Source: an uncultured Candidatus Melainabacteria bacterium
Lineage (GTDB): Bacteria > Cyanobacteriota > Vampirovibrionia > LMEP-6097
DNA: 26,908 nucleotides
Reading direction: 5' to 3'
Assembly: GCA_937927525.1 (NCBI GenBank)
Contig: CALBDR010000450.1
Coordinates: 1-26,908 of the forward strand
This document shows, one piece after another, positions 1 through 6,685 of this stretch. How positions within the stretch are numbered: the first letter of the stretch is position 1; each line of letters opens with the position of its first letter. The notes under the pieces were generated by a model. It worked only from the letters and a program-made list of their open reading frames with translations. It ran no database searches and was not told the origin of the DNA. A program made the translations under genes and the position numbers.

Positions 1-54
1 TTCACGATTATTTCCCTGCCACCAGCCAAATATATTGAATTCTTTAATTACCAT
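1..54 (-). CDS. N-terminus of an unknown protein, cut by the left edge
   Basis: On the minus strand an ATG at 54 opens a frame of 18 codons that runs off the window without a stop (MVIKEFNIFGWWQGNNRE). It starts 5 nt after the stop codon of the leftward LCP gene, so it would be the next gene of the same transcription unit. No Shine-Dalgarno sequence is visible, which is usual in this window. Too little is present to name a family; an open frame this short could arise by chance. Confidence 0.4.
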   Translation of the reverse strand, partial: MVIKEFNIFGWWQGNNRE

Positions 55-59
55 TGGGA

Positions 60-1004
60 TTATTCAGTACGTATATATTGTAACAATGACTTCATTGCTT
101 TATTGTCAATTATCCAATATCCGTTCGATCCGAAGTCTCCTGGTAAAATAAATGATTCAAAGCCATCTTGAAAAACTACTGAAAACGACTTTGCTAAATT
201 AAAACAAGTCTCAAAATTCAAATCGGTTAAACATATCTGACTCATAATCTTAAATACATAAGGTAACCTGAGCATCAAATCTTGAAAACTCAACTGATGG
301 ATTAAAGCTCTAAAAAAGATCTGCTGTCTTTTAATCCTACCGATATCACCGTCTTTATTATCTCTATATCTTAAAAATTCTATAAGTTCATTAGCATCCA
401 TGCTCTCTAAACCAGGTTCAAAATCTATATGCAAACCTGCTTTCCTGTCCTCATAATGCATTTCTTTAGGGACATATATTTTTATGGGACCAAATTCTTT
501 AAGAATCTTCTTAAACGCATCGATATTGACCATGACATAATGGTCAACCTCCATTCCTAACAATTTAGAAACAGTCTCTTTCACTTTATTAATGCCACCG
601 ACACTATTAGCAAAATTAATACGACTAAAGCCATATTTATTTACATCAAGGTAAGTATCTCTAGGAATATTAATGAGTTTTACTTTCTTAGTTTCATTAT
701 TAAGACTGAGAAGCATCATAAAATCAGTTCTCCCATTAAAACTCTCGTAGTTTCTAGCAGTCGGCGCATCAGTACCTAAAACCAGAACATTAGTAGTTTC
801 AGCTAGAAAGAATTTTTCTAAACCATGGTGTTCATTGATATTCGCAAAGGATCTTTCTAACTCATTTGAATTAAAAGAAAAAGTTGAAATGTATGATTTT
901 GAAAAATTTTCAAAGTTCTGATAATTAAATAAAAACAATAAAACAATAGCAAACATGACAAATGTAGAAAAAAACATTGATTTCAGTTTTGCTTGCAGAT
1001 CCAT
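60..1004 (-). CDS. LCP (LytR-CpsA-Psr) family wall-polymer ligase
   Basis: A 314-residue protein with one N-terminal membrane segment (about residues 10-27) and an extracytoplasmic LCP domain (about 70-240). LCP enzymes transfer lipid-linked glycopolymers onto peptidoglycan. The family's conserved polar residues are visible: VLGTDA (75-80), GRTD (91-94), IPRDTY (113-118), R128 in GFSRIN, LRYRD (211-215) and DIGRIKRQ (220-227). These arginines and aspartates bind the pyrophosphate of the polyprenyl substrate and the metal ion. Length is typical of a minimal LCP protein without a C-terminal LytR domain. It has its own promoter just upstream with only 9 nt between the -10 and the ATG. Family is certain; the polymer transferred cannot be told from sequence. 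Confidence 0.93.
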   Translation of the reverse strand: MDLQAKLKSMFFSTFVMFAIVLLFLFNYQNFENFSKSYISTFSFNSNELERSFANINEHHGLEKFFLAETTNVLVLGTDAPTARNYESFNGRTDFMMLLSLNNETKKVKLINIPRDTYLDVNKYGFSRINFANSVGGINKVKETVSKLLGMEVDHYVMVNIDAFKKILKEFGPIKIYVPKEMHYEDRKAGLHIDFEPGLESMDANELIEFLRYRDNKDGDIGRIKRQQIFFRALIHQLSFQDLMLRLPYVFKIMSQICLTDLNFETCFNLAKSFSVVFQDGFESFILPGDFGSNGYWIIDNKAMKSLLQYIRTE

Positions 1005-1013
1005 CTAAAGCAT

Positions 1014-1042
1014 AGTATATATAAATTACAGAAGTTTTACAA
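1014..1042 (-). promoter_or_regulatory. Sigma70-type promoter of the LCP gene, near-leaderless
   Basis: Reading leftward: -35 TTGTAA (1042-1037), 17-nt spacer, -10 TATACT (1019-1014), then 9 nt to the ATG at 1004. The transcript would begin about 2-3 nt before the start codon. No Shine-Dalgarno sequence lies in those 9 nt. Confidence 0.6.
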
Positions 1043-1080
1043 TACAAAACCTATAAAGATAAGGACATCAACTGATGAAT

Positions 1081-1109
1081 TCGTAAATTATAAAGGCTTA
1101 CTATATAAT
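1081..1109 (+). promoter_or_regulatory. Sigma70-type promoter of the secreted-protein gene, near-leaderless
   Basis: A perfect -10 TATAAT (1104-1109) lies 9 nt before the GTG start at 1119. At 17-nt spacing the -35 is TCGTAA (1081-1086), one base from the TTGTAA seen at the divergent LCP promoter. No Shine-Dalgarno sequence is present. Confidence 0.55.
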
Positions 1110-1118
1110 TAAATAGAA

Positions 1119-1892
1119 GTGTTGGGAACAAAAATAAATAGAAGTTTCGTATTAATTTTACTGGTAATTTTACTAAGTAGTTTAGATTCTGCCTGTTCGA
1201 ACATAGATAAGAAGACAAAAGATTTCAGAGAATCTATGCCATCTGGCTTGCTAACAGGAACCATGTTCCCCTCCGAAGGGGATGCCAACCAAGTTCAAGA
1301 AATAAAGATCAATATGTTTCCCATGGATGTCAAGTATAAACAAGGTGTTGGAGTCATTGATATTGATAATAGAAGTTATAAATTTAACTGGGAAAGTGAT
1401 TCCGTTTTAGATGAAAATACATGGAATATATCTTTCAGTAAAGACAACAATCTATATGCAAGTTTGAATGAAAATTTTAGCTTCACCGGTATACTCCAAC
1501 AAAAAGATATAGGACTTGAATTAAAAGGCACAATAACTATTAAAGAGTCCGTAGAAGGTGAGAAAACGCCTTACTATTTAAATGCAGCTAAATACATTGA
1601 TCCTGAAATCATAGTTAAAGGGGAAGGATTAACAGCAACTGTCAAGGAGCCACTAACCCTAGAAGCAAGAGCTTTAGGTGAAGATTCTGACTTAATAGAA
1701 ATTCACATGGAAAGCCAAGCTGAAGATGGCAAGAAGTATGAACTTGAAGTCAGCTCAGTTAAAAAAGATAAAAATGGCAAATCTACCTTAATTACTAGTA
1801 TTATTAGTAAAGAATTTGTTAAAGGTGATTATAATCTGTTTATAATCAGATCTGGTAAGTTTAAAAGTAATAAAGTAAAAGTGACCATTTAA
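1119..1892 (+). CDS. Secreted or lipoprotein-like protein of unknown function
   Basis: A 257-residue protein starting at GTG; a TTG at 1122 is the alternative. Residues 8-25 form a hydrophobic export signal ending in LSSLDSAC, where Cys26 could be lipidated; the Asp at -3 is atypical for a lipobox, so simple secretion is also possible. The rest is acidic and lysine-rich with alternating hydrophobic residues, as expected for beta-sandwich domains; about residues 160-257 resemble an Ig-like fold ending in a beta strand (KSNKVKVTI). I recognise no named family. It is the first gene of a rightward unit: the sugar dehydrogenase gene starts 4 nt after its stop codon. Confidence 0.75.
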   Translation: MLGTKINRSFVLILLVILLSSLDSACSNIDKKTKDFRESMPSGLLTGTMFPSEGDANQVQEIKINMFPMDVKYKQGVGVIDIDNRSYKFNWESDSVLDENTWNISFSKDNNLYASLNENFSFTGILQQKDIGLELKGTITIKESVEGEKTPYYLNAAKYIDPEIIVKGEGLTATVKEPLTLEARALGEDSDLIEIHMESQAEDGKKYELEVSSVKKDKNGKSTLITSIISKEFVKGDYNLFIIRSGKFKSNKVKVTI

Positions 1893-1895
1893 TAA

Positions 1896-2867
1896 ATGAA
1901 AATAGCAGTTATAGGTGCTGGAAGTTGGGGAAAAAACTTAGTTCGTAATTTTTACGAACTAGGAGTCTTAAAGCTCGTTTGTGACTTAAATTCAGAAAAC
2001 ACTAAAAGAGCTAAAGAAAGTCACCCTAATGTCGAAATTACTAATTCTATGGATGATGCCATCAATAATAAAAACATTGATGGCATAGTTGTAGCTACTC
2101 CTGCTCACACCCATTATGAAATCGCTAAAGCTTCACTTTTAGCTGGTAATAATGTTTATGTAGAAAAACCACTAGCACAGAATGTTAAAGAAGCAGAAGA
2201 ACTTCATAAAATCGCTGAAGAAAAAAATCTTATTCTAATGGTAGGGCACCTACTTTTATATCACCCAGCCGTCAACAAGTTAAAAACTATCATAGCTTCA
2301 GGTGAGCTCGGTACTATTCAATATATAAACTCAGATAGAAGAAACTTTAATGCAAATCATAGATCACACAGTAATGTTATGTGGGACTTAGCTCCACATG
2401 ACTTTTCAATGATGGCTTATATTCTAAACGCTGAGCCTGAAAGAATCGTTAATGTCAGGACATGGGCTAGTTCTGGTGACTCAATAGACGTAGCTCACAT
2501 AGACATGGTCTTTCCTAATAATATCGGTGGACATATCCATAACAGCTGGTTAGATCCTCAGAAGCAAGCTCTGCTAACTGTAAACGGAAGTAAAAAAACT
2601 GCCGTTTTAAATGACACCTTTAAAGAAAATAAGCTTGAAATTTATAGTAGAAGGGAAGACGGTGGCATCACTGTAGAAAAACCCGTATACTCAAACGATG
2701 AACCACTTCGCCTAGAGTGTAGGCACTTCTTAGAATGCATAGAAAAAAATCAAAAGCCTACCAGCGATAGCATCAATGGTTATCAAGTAGTAAATTACGT
2801 AGAAGCATGCCAAAACTTCATTAGTTCTGAAAACAACGAAACTAAGCTAGAAGTAAACTATGTATAA
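1896..2867 (+). CDS. Gfo/Idh/MocA-family NAD(P)-dependent sugar dehydrogenase
   Basis: A 323-residue oxidoreductase. The N-terminal Rossmann fold carries GAGSWG (7-12) for the dinucleotide; VEKPLA (89-94) holds the conserved Glu-Lys-Pro whose lysine is catalytic in the family; MVGHLLLYHP (115-124) begins the C-terminal substrate domain, and DLAPHD around residue 165-170 supplies the usual active-site His. The GHLLLYHPA pattern resembles nucleotide-sugar dehydrogenases of the WlbA/WbpB kind (oxidation of UDP-N-acetyl-hexosamine derivatives), so a role in surface glycan synthesis is likely but not proven. It follows the secreted-protein gene by only 3 nt with no Shine-Dalgarno sequence and overlaps the ComEA-like gene by 8 nt, so translation is probably coupled. 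A strong hairpin lies inside its 5' coding region (1937-1963). Confidence 0.9.
   Translation: MKIAVIGAGSWGKNLVRNFYELGVLKLVCDLNSENTKRAKESHPNVEITNSMDDAINNKNIDGIVVATPAHTHYEIAKASLLAGNNVYVEKPLAQNVKEAEELHKIAEEKNLILMVGHLLLYHPAVNKLKTIIASGELGTIQYINSDRRNFNANHRSHSNVMWDLAPHDFSMMAYILNAEPERIVNVRTWASSGDSIDVAHIDMVFPNNIGGHIHNSWLDPQKQALLTVNGSKKTAVLNDTFKENKLEIYSRREDGGITVEKPVYSNDEPLRLECRHFLECIEKNQKPTSDSINGYQVVNYVEACQNFISSENNETKLEVNYV
1937..1963 (+). other. Hairpin inside the 5' end of the dehydrogenase gene
   Basis: CTTAGTTCGTA (1937-1947) pairs with TACGAACTAGG (1953-1963) across the 5-nt loop ATTTT: an 11-bp stem with one T-G wobble. It lies in codons 14-23. There is no following T-run, so it is not an intrinsic terminator. 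Confidence 0.5.
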
Positions 2868-3192
2868 CTACAAAAAACTAGCAAATCTAATTTTCATAAC
2901 TTGCTTAATATTAAGCATTAGTATATACATTAGTCGCAAAGCAGAAGTAAATGAATACCTTATCAAAGATATAGACCAAAAAGGTTCTAAAAGCTATAAA
3001 GTAAATATAAATACAGCATCAGATAAAGAATTGACTAATTTACCAGGAATTGGACCTAATTTAGCTCAAACAATAATCCATCATAGAAATCAAAACGGAA
3101 GTTTTGAAAATCTAAAAGACTTAGAAAACGTCAAAGGAATAGGTATAAGCAAATACTCAAAAATTGAAAAATATTTAACGATTAAAAATTAA
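2860..3192 (+). CDS. comEA: ComEA-like helix-hairpin-helix DNA-binding protein
   Basis: A 110-residue protein with one N-terminal membrane segment (about 8-25), a short linker and a C-terminal pair of helix-hairpin-helix motifs: VNINTA (48-53), LPGIGPNLA (61-69) and VKGIGISKY (91-99). This is the compact ComEA layout; ComEA binds incoming DNA at the cell surface during natural transformation. No other competence gene is nearby, so an uptake role is inferred from the family. The start overlaps the dehydrogenase gene by 8 nt. Its TAA stop overlaps that of the convergent fliS gene (shared TTAA at 3189-3192). Confidence 0.85.
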   Translation: MYNYKKLANLIFITCLILSISIYISRKAEVNEYLIKDIDQKGSKSYKVNINTASDKELTNLPGIGPNLAQTIIHHRNQNGSFENLKDLENVKGIGISKYSKIEKYLTIKN

Positions 3193-3656
3193 GCATTTCC
3201 GCCTGCATCAGCTGAAGTTTTACCATTAAGTTTGTTAATACCTTCTTGCCAACCATTTTTTAAATCAGAAATAATCTTCATTGAAAAATCAATTTTTTCA
3301 CTATCCTTTCCGATATTAGCTTTCATTAAATTTGATTTTAAATACTCATATAAGTTGAATAACTGTTCAGCAAAATCCTTATTAACATCATGGTTTAATG
3401 AATCTTGTAAGTGTTCAATAATACTTACAGACATTTTCATCTGATGACTGAAATTTGTCCAGTTAGGTATTCTTTCAGTTTTATTTTTATCCAGCTCTTT
3501 TTTTGCCATTGAAAGCCATTGTAGACATCCATTATATAAAAGAAGTATAAGCTGTTCCGGAGAAGCGCTATCAACCATATTTTTTATAAACTTCTTCTGC
3601 TGCGGAGTTAAATTATTTGGACTATTTTGACCTGGTTTCTTTTTTAGCATGTGCAT
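3189..3656 (-). CDS. fliS: Flagellin export chaperone FliS
   Basis: A 155-residue, all-helical protein. The FliS signature SPEQLILLLYNG (32-43) starts the core, followed by the family's pattern of a short Asn/Asp turn (SLNHDVNKDFAEQL) and a LYEYLKSNLMKAN helix. FliS binds the C-terminus of unpolymerised flagellin and keeps it export-ready. The N-terminal 28 residues and the C-terminal Gly/Ser-rich tail are extra to the core. The first ATG is preferred because AAAGGAG stands 6 nt before it; this is one of the few clear Shine-Dalgarno sites in the window. A sigma28-type promoter lies 30 nt upstream, as expected for a late flagellar gene. No flagellin gene is adjacent. Confidence 0.92.
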   Translation of the reverse strand: MHMLKKKPGQNSPNNLTPQQKKFIKNMVDSASPEQLILLLYNGCLQWLSMAKKELDKNKTERIPNWTNFSHQMKMSVSIIEHLQDSLNHDVNKDFAEQLFNLYEYLKSNLMKANIGKDSEKIDFSMKIISDLKNGWQEGINKLNGKTSADAGGNA

Positions 3657-3685
3657 ATATGACTCCTTTAATCCCGTATATATTT

Positions 3686-3713
3686 ATATCGGCAAGTTTA
3701 CAGGAAATCTTTA
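3686..3713 (-). promoter_or_regulatory. Sigma28 (FliA)-type promoter of fliS
   Basis: Reading leftward: TAAAGATT (3713-3706), 12 nt, GCCGATAT (3693-3686). The enterobacterial sigma28 consensus is TAAAGTTT, 11 nt, GCCGATAA, so the -10 matches 7 of 8 and the -35 region 7 of 8, with 1 nt longer spacing. The predicted leader is about 22 nt and contains the AAAGGAG site. Confidence 0.65.
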
Positions 3714-3790
3714 ATTTTTTTTTCTTAATCATGTAAATATACGACGGAATTCAGTAATGACTAATACTAATAACCTAATTAACCACTAAA

Positions 3791-3816
3791 ACTTTTAAAA
3801 GTGCTTTTAAAGGAGG
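3791..3816 (+). promoter_or_regulatory. Palindrome and distant AAAGGAGG upstream of motB
   Basis: A perfect 12-nt palindrome ACTTTTAAAAGT (3791-3802) is followed by AAAGGAGG ending at 3816, a full-strength Shine-Dalgarno sequence. The motB ATG is 20 nt further on (3837); an in-frame TAA at 3828-3830 rules out a start near the site. A TAGAAT hexamer (3821-3826) lies between, 10 nt before the ATG, without a clear -35. Confidence 0.4.
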
Positions 3817-3836
3817 AATATAGAATATAAGCAGCT

Positions 3837-4949
3837 ATGCCTCCAGAAGAAGACGAGCAACCAATAATCGTTAAAAAGATCATCAAAAAGGGTGGTCATG
3901 GTGGGCACCACGGTGGTGCCTGGAAAGTTGCTTATGCAGACTTCGTTACAGCTATGATGTGCTTATTCTTGCTACTATGGCTGATAAACGTTGACCCTGC
4001 AACAAAATCAGCAGTGTCAGAAATTTTTAAACAACCAACCACATCAGGACCTTTAGACGGCAATGTCTATGTATTCGGAGGAGCAAAAAGGCCAGGAGAA
4101 GAAGGCCAATTTGAAGGTGGTGCTAGTTTCATGCAGTTTGAGAAATTGAAACTCACTGAAGAAAACAAAGAAAGAGTTAAAAATATAATCCAAACAGAAT
4201 TTAAAGAAAGTCTTGAGCTTAGTTTAGATAAGGAAATGCAAGAATCAGTAGGTTTTCATATTATTGAAAATGGTATTTTAATTGAGATTCAAGAAACTAA
4301 TGACGGTTCATTATTTACCAGTGGATCCTCAGTCCCTACAAGCTTTGCAAAAAGAATTATAGATAAACTAGCTGGAATACTTAGAAACAACACCAGCTCA
4401 ATGATTATTGCAGGGCACACAGATGGACAAAATTATTCTTTAGGTTCATACGATAATTGGAATTTATCAACAGATAGAGCTCATGCAGTAAGGAGTAGAT
4501 TAGAATTTGATGGAATTAACGAAACTCGTTTTGTGAAAGTAGAAGGCTATGCCGATCAACAACTCAAATATCCAGCAAGTCCTACTGCTTCATTAAATAG
4601 AAGAATTAATATAACTTTAATCCAAGAAGAAGTTCTAAAAAAATTAAAAGAAGAGCAAAAAGAACTTGTCATTAACACCCCTATAGTAGAAAAAGAACAG
4701 CAACGAGAGCAAGAAATAAAACGCTCTGGTGATAAGTTAAAAGACTTCAGAAAATATGTAGAGAAGAGTTCCGGTAAATCAGACGCGCCTCCTAGCTTAG
4801 ATACAATAAAAAGAAGAAAAAGAAGAGAAGAATACTACCAAAAATACACACTGGAATCTGGTGGTGGACACGAAGATAGTGGCGAAGAAGCACCTGCTGA
4901 AGCAGAAGGTGGCGGAGACCACGGTGGTGGACACGGAGGTGGACACTAA
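3837..4949 (+). CDS. motB: Flagellar motor stator protein MotB with His/Gly-rich tail
   Basis: A 370-residue protein of the inner membrane. A short Lys/His/Gly-rich cytoplasmic segment (12-27) leads to the single membrane helix (about 32-52), which carries the proton-accepting Asp35 in the motif AYADFVTAMM. Residues 53-100 form the plug and linker, and about 150-262 the OmpA-like peptidoglycan-binding domain, with GHTDG (193-197), LSTDRAHAV (210-218) and LNRRINI (253-259). Beyond that lies an extra charged, probably helical stretch (about 263-335) and a tail with GGH/GGD repeats (342-370), longer than in ordinary MotB. No motA adjoins it: the stop codon overlaps the ATG of a novel gene by 1 nt. 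MotB normally works as a MotA5MotB2 complex, so motA must lie elsewhere. Confidence 0.93.
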   Translation: MPPEEDEQPIIVKKIIKKGGHGGHHGGAWKVAYADFVTAMMCLFLLLWLINVDPATKSAVSEIFKQPTTSGPLDGNVYVFGGAKRPGEEGQFEGGASFMQFEKLKLTEENKERVKNIIQTEFKESLELSLDKEMQESVGFHIIENGILIEIQETNDGSLFTSGSSVPTSFAKRIIDKLAGILRNNTSSMIIAGHTDGQNYSLGSYDNWNLSTDRAHAVRSRLEFDGINETRFVKVEGYADQQLKYPASPTASLNRRINITLIQEEVLKKLKEEQKELVINTPIVEKEQQREQEIKRSGDKLKDFRKYVEKSSGKSDAPPSLDTIKRRKRREEYYQKYTLESGGGHEDSGEEAPAEAEGGGDHGGGHGGGH

Positions 4950-6685
4950 TGGTTATAGCCAAAAGTCTTAGACAACTCGATAATTTTTTAAGAGATAAAT
5001 TTAACGTCAATATTGAATTATTAAAGAAAATTTATAATGCTGATACAAAGCGAAGCAAGACCTTTATTAAATATCACCATGACCACGTTAAAGAATGGGT
5101 TGAATGGATAAAAAAACAAGATAAAGAAACTCAAAACTTTGCTTTTGCAAAATTAATTGAATTTCTAAAAACACATCCTAAGACTTGGGACACACTCTTA
5201 ACCGATGTAATCATCGCAGTTTCATATTTTAGATTTCCAGAATCTCTTCATCTTTTAAAAAACTTCATTATAACGGCTCATAGAATGTGTGACACATACC
5301 CCGTCCTACGTGAAGCCTATATTTTTGCGATAAAAGGACTCATATTAAATGATGAAAGTTTAGCAAGAGATATTATGGATCAACAAATAATCCTTCAAAG
5401 AAATAAAATAGAAGTTTTAGAATTAATCAGCACAACAGTTTCTTTGTTTACCTTTGATACTGATATCACTAATATTGTTGTTAATCTAATTACTTTTCCT
5501 GAACTAACTTTTAAAGATAGGGAAGCTATTCTTAACAGTCTTCATAAAAAACCTGCAGACCATTTAAAAGATATTTATCTAAGATCCATAGATCAATTTA
5601 TAGAACTTGATAAAACAGCTCAGGAGTTCTCAAAAGATTGTCATAAAACATTCAACATAATCTTAAAAAAGGCCGTTGAATTTTTCAATGATGACAAATT
5701 TAACGTTATTAAGGCACTGTGTAAAAGTAATCACCTTAGTCTAAGAAGCTTTGAAGTAATAGGTGAATCCATGAGTGACCATTTAATAGAATTTAATATT
5801 GCAAATACTTATAAGTTTTACGCTTATGCTAAAACACCACAAGAAAGCAAAGCTGTTCAAAAAGCGCTTGCTCAAAGAAACGAGCTTACATATCAAGAAC
5901 TTATGGTTACAAGAGCATTTGACCTTAGAGAAACTTTTCCTTTTGAGCGTAAAGCTTTATTTGTAGAGAAACTTACAGAAAAAATAAAACTACCAAGTGA
6001 CCTCGATTCATTTAGAGAAATCGTTGAACACTCACTTTCTCCACAAGCTATCGAAAATGAAGAAGGTGATGATGTACAAGGTGGTGGTATTTTACTAACG
6101 GGTGACGCATTCTGGGAGAAGCTTTATACCGGAAGATCAATTGCTGCAGAAAAAAAGTGGAAGTTTATCTATGTTGATTATTTAAATTACATAGACGAAG
6201 AAGGAAACCCTTATTACGAGGAACTAAAAGAAGAAATAATCAATAGCCAACACGTTTTAATACTCATTGAAAATGTTCACATGGCAGCTGATGACAGTCA
6301 ACAAATACTATTTGGGAGACTTAGAGAATATAGTAAAGAAACAAATATATACTTTATTGGTTCTATTCCTAAAGAAATATCAGTACATGAAAATGAATTT
6401 AAAAATAACTATAAAAGCTGCATACCAAGAGACATCTTCCCAATAATTCGAGATGTACCATACTGTACATTTGAAAAGCAAGAGAAAATATGGGAAAGAA
6501 TTTTATTTGAATTAGGTGAAAATAGAGAAAAAAGTAATATATCTGAACAAGAAATTTTAATTAGTAGTTATGATATCTACTCAATTGAATTTGATGTATA
6601 TATTAGAACTTACTTCCACATCTGTCTTTTAATATACGGAAAGTTAGTCAGCTTAGAAGAAATGCAAAAAATAGGTGTATTCTAA
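4949..6685 (+). CDS. MotB-linked protein A: helical repeats plus degenerate AAA+ domain
   Basis: A 578-residue protein with no signal or membrane segment; I recognise no named family. Residues 1-350 are almost entirely helical, HEAT/TPR-like in rhythm. Residues 378-505 show the layout of an AAA+ core without its catalytic residues: ILLTGDAFWEKLYTGRS (381-397) sits where Walker A should be but lacks GKT; HVLILIENVH (435-444) resembles Walker B with Asn for the second acid; NIYFIGSIP (466-474) resembles sensor 1. The last 50 residues look like a helical lid (YGKLVSLEEM). It is paralogous to the next gene: KEWVEWIKKQDKETQNFA (48-65) matches DAWLAWLRIQENDIQNIA, and LAQRNELTYQEL (307-318) matches LAKRNTLTESEV. 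A GGAGGT 8 nt before the ATG is supplied by the Gly codons of the motB tail, and the ATG overlaps the motB stop, so translation is probably coupled. Confidence 0.8.
   Translation: MVIAKSLRQLDNFLRDKFNVNIELLKKIYNADTKRSKTFIKYHHDHVKEWVEWIKKQDKETQNFAFAKLIEFLKTHPKTWDTLLTDVIIAVSYFRFPESLHLLKNFIITAHRMCDTYPVLREAYIFAIKGLILNDESLARDIMDQQIILQRNKIEVLELISTTVSLFTFDTDITNIVVNLITFPELTFKDREAILNSLHKKPADHLKDIYLRSIDQFIELDKTAQEFSKDCHKTFNIILKKAVEFFNDDKFNVIKALCKSNHLSLRSFEVIGESMSDHLIEFNIANTYKFYAYAKTPQESKAVQKALAQRNELTYQELMVTRAFDLRETFPFERKALFVEKLTEKIKLPSDLDSFREIVEHSLSPQAIENEEGDDVQGGGILLTGDAFWEKLYTGRSIAAEKKWKFIYVDYLNYIDEEGNPYYEELKEEIINSQHVLILIENVHMAADDSQQILFGRLREYSKETNIYFIGSIPKEISVHENEFKNNYKSCIPRDIFPIIRDVPYCTFEKQEKIWERILFELGENREKSNISEQEILISSYDIYSIEFDVYIRTYFHICLLIYGKLVSLEEMQKIGVF

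Noticed and set aside
3715..3723. T-run after fliS/motB regulatory region as a terminator
   Set aside because: No stem precedes it on the strand where the T-run would act.
4792..4946. Tandem repeat of GGT GGA CAC-type units as a CRISPR-like or mobile repeat
   Set aside because: It is in frame with motB, encodes the Gly/His tail and has no spacers.
4792..5010. Leftward open frame across the motB end
   Set aside because: Product of the Gly/His repeat read in reverse (Arg/His/Leu-rich); overlaps two supported genes.
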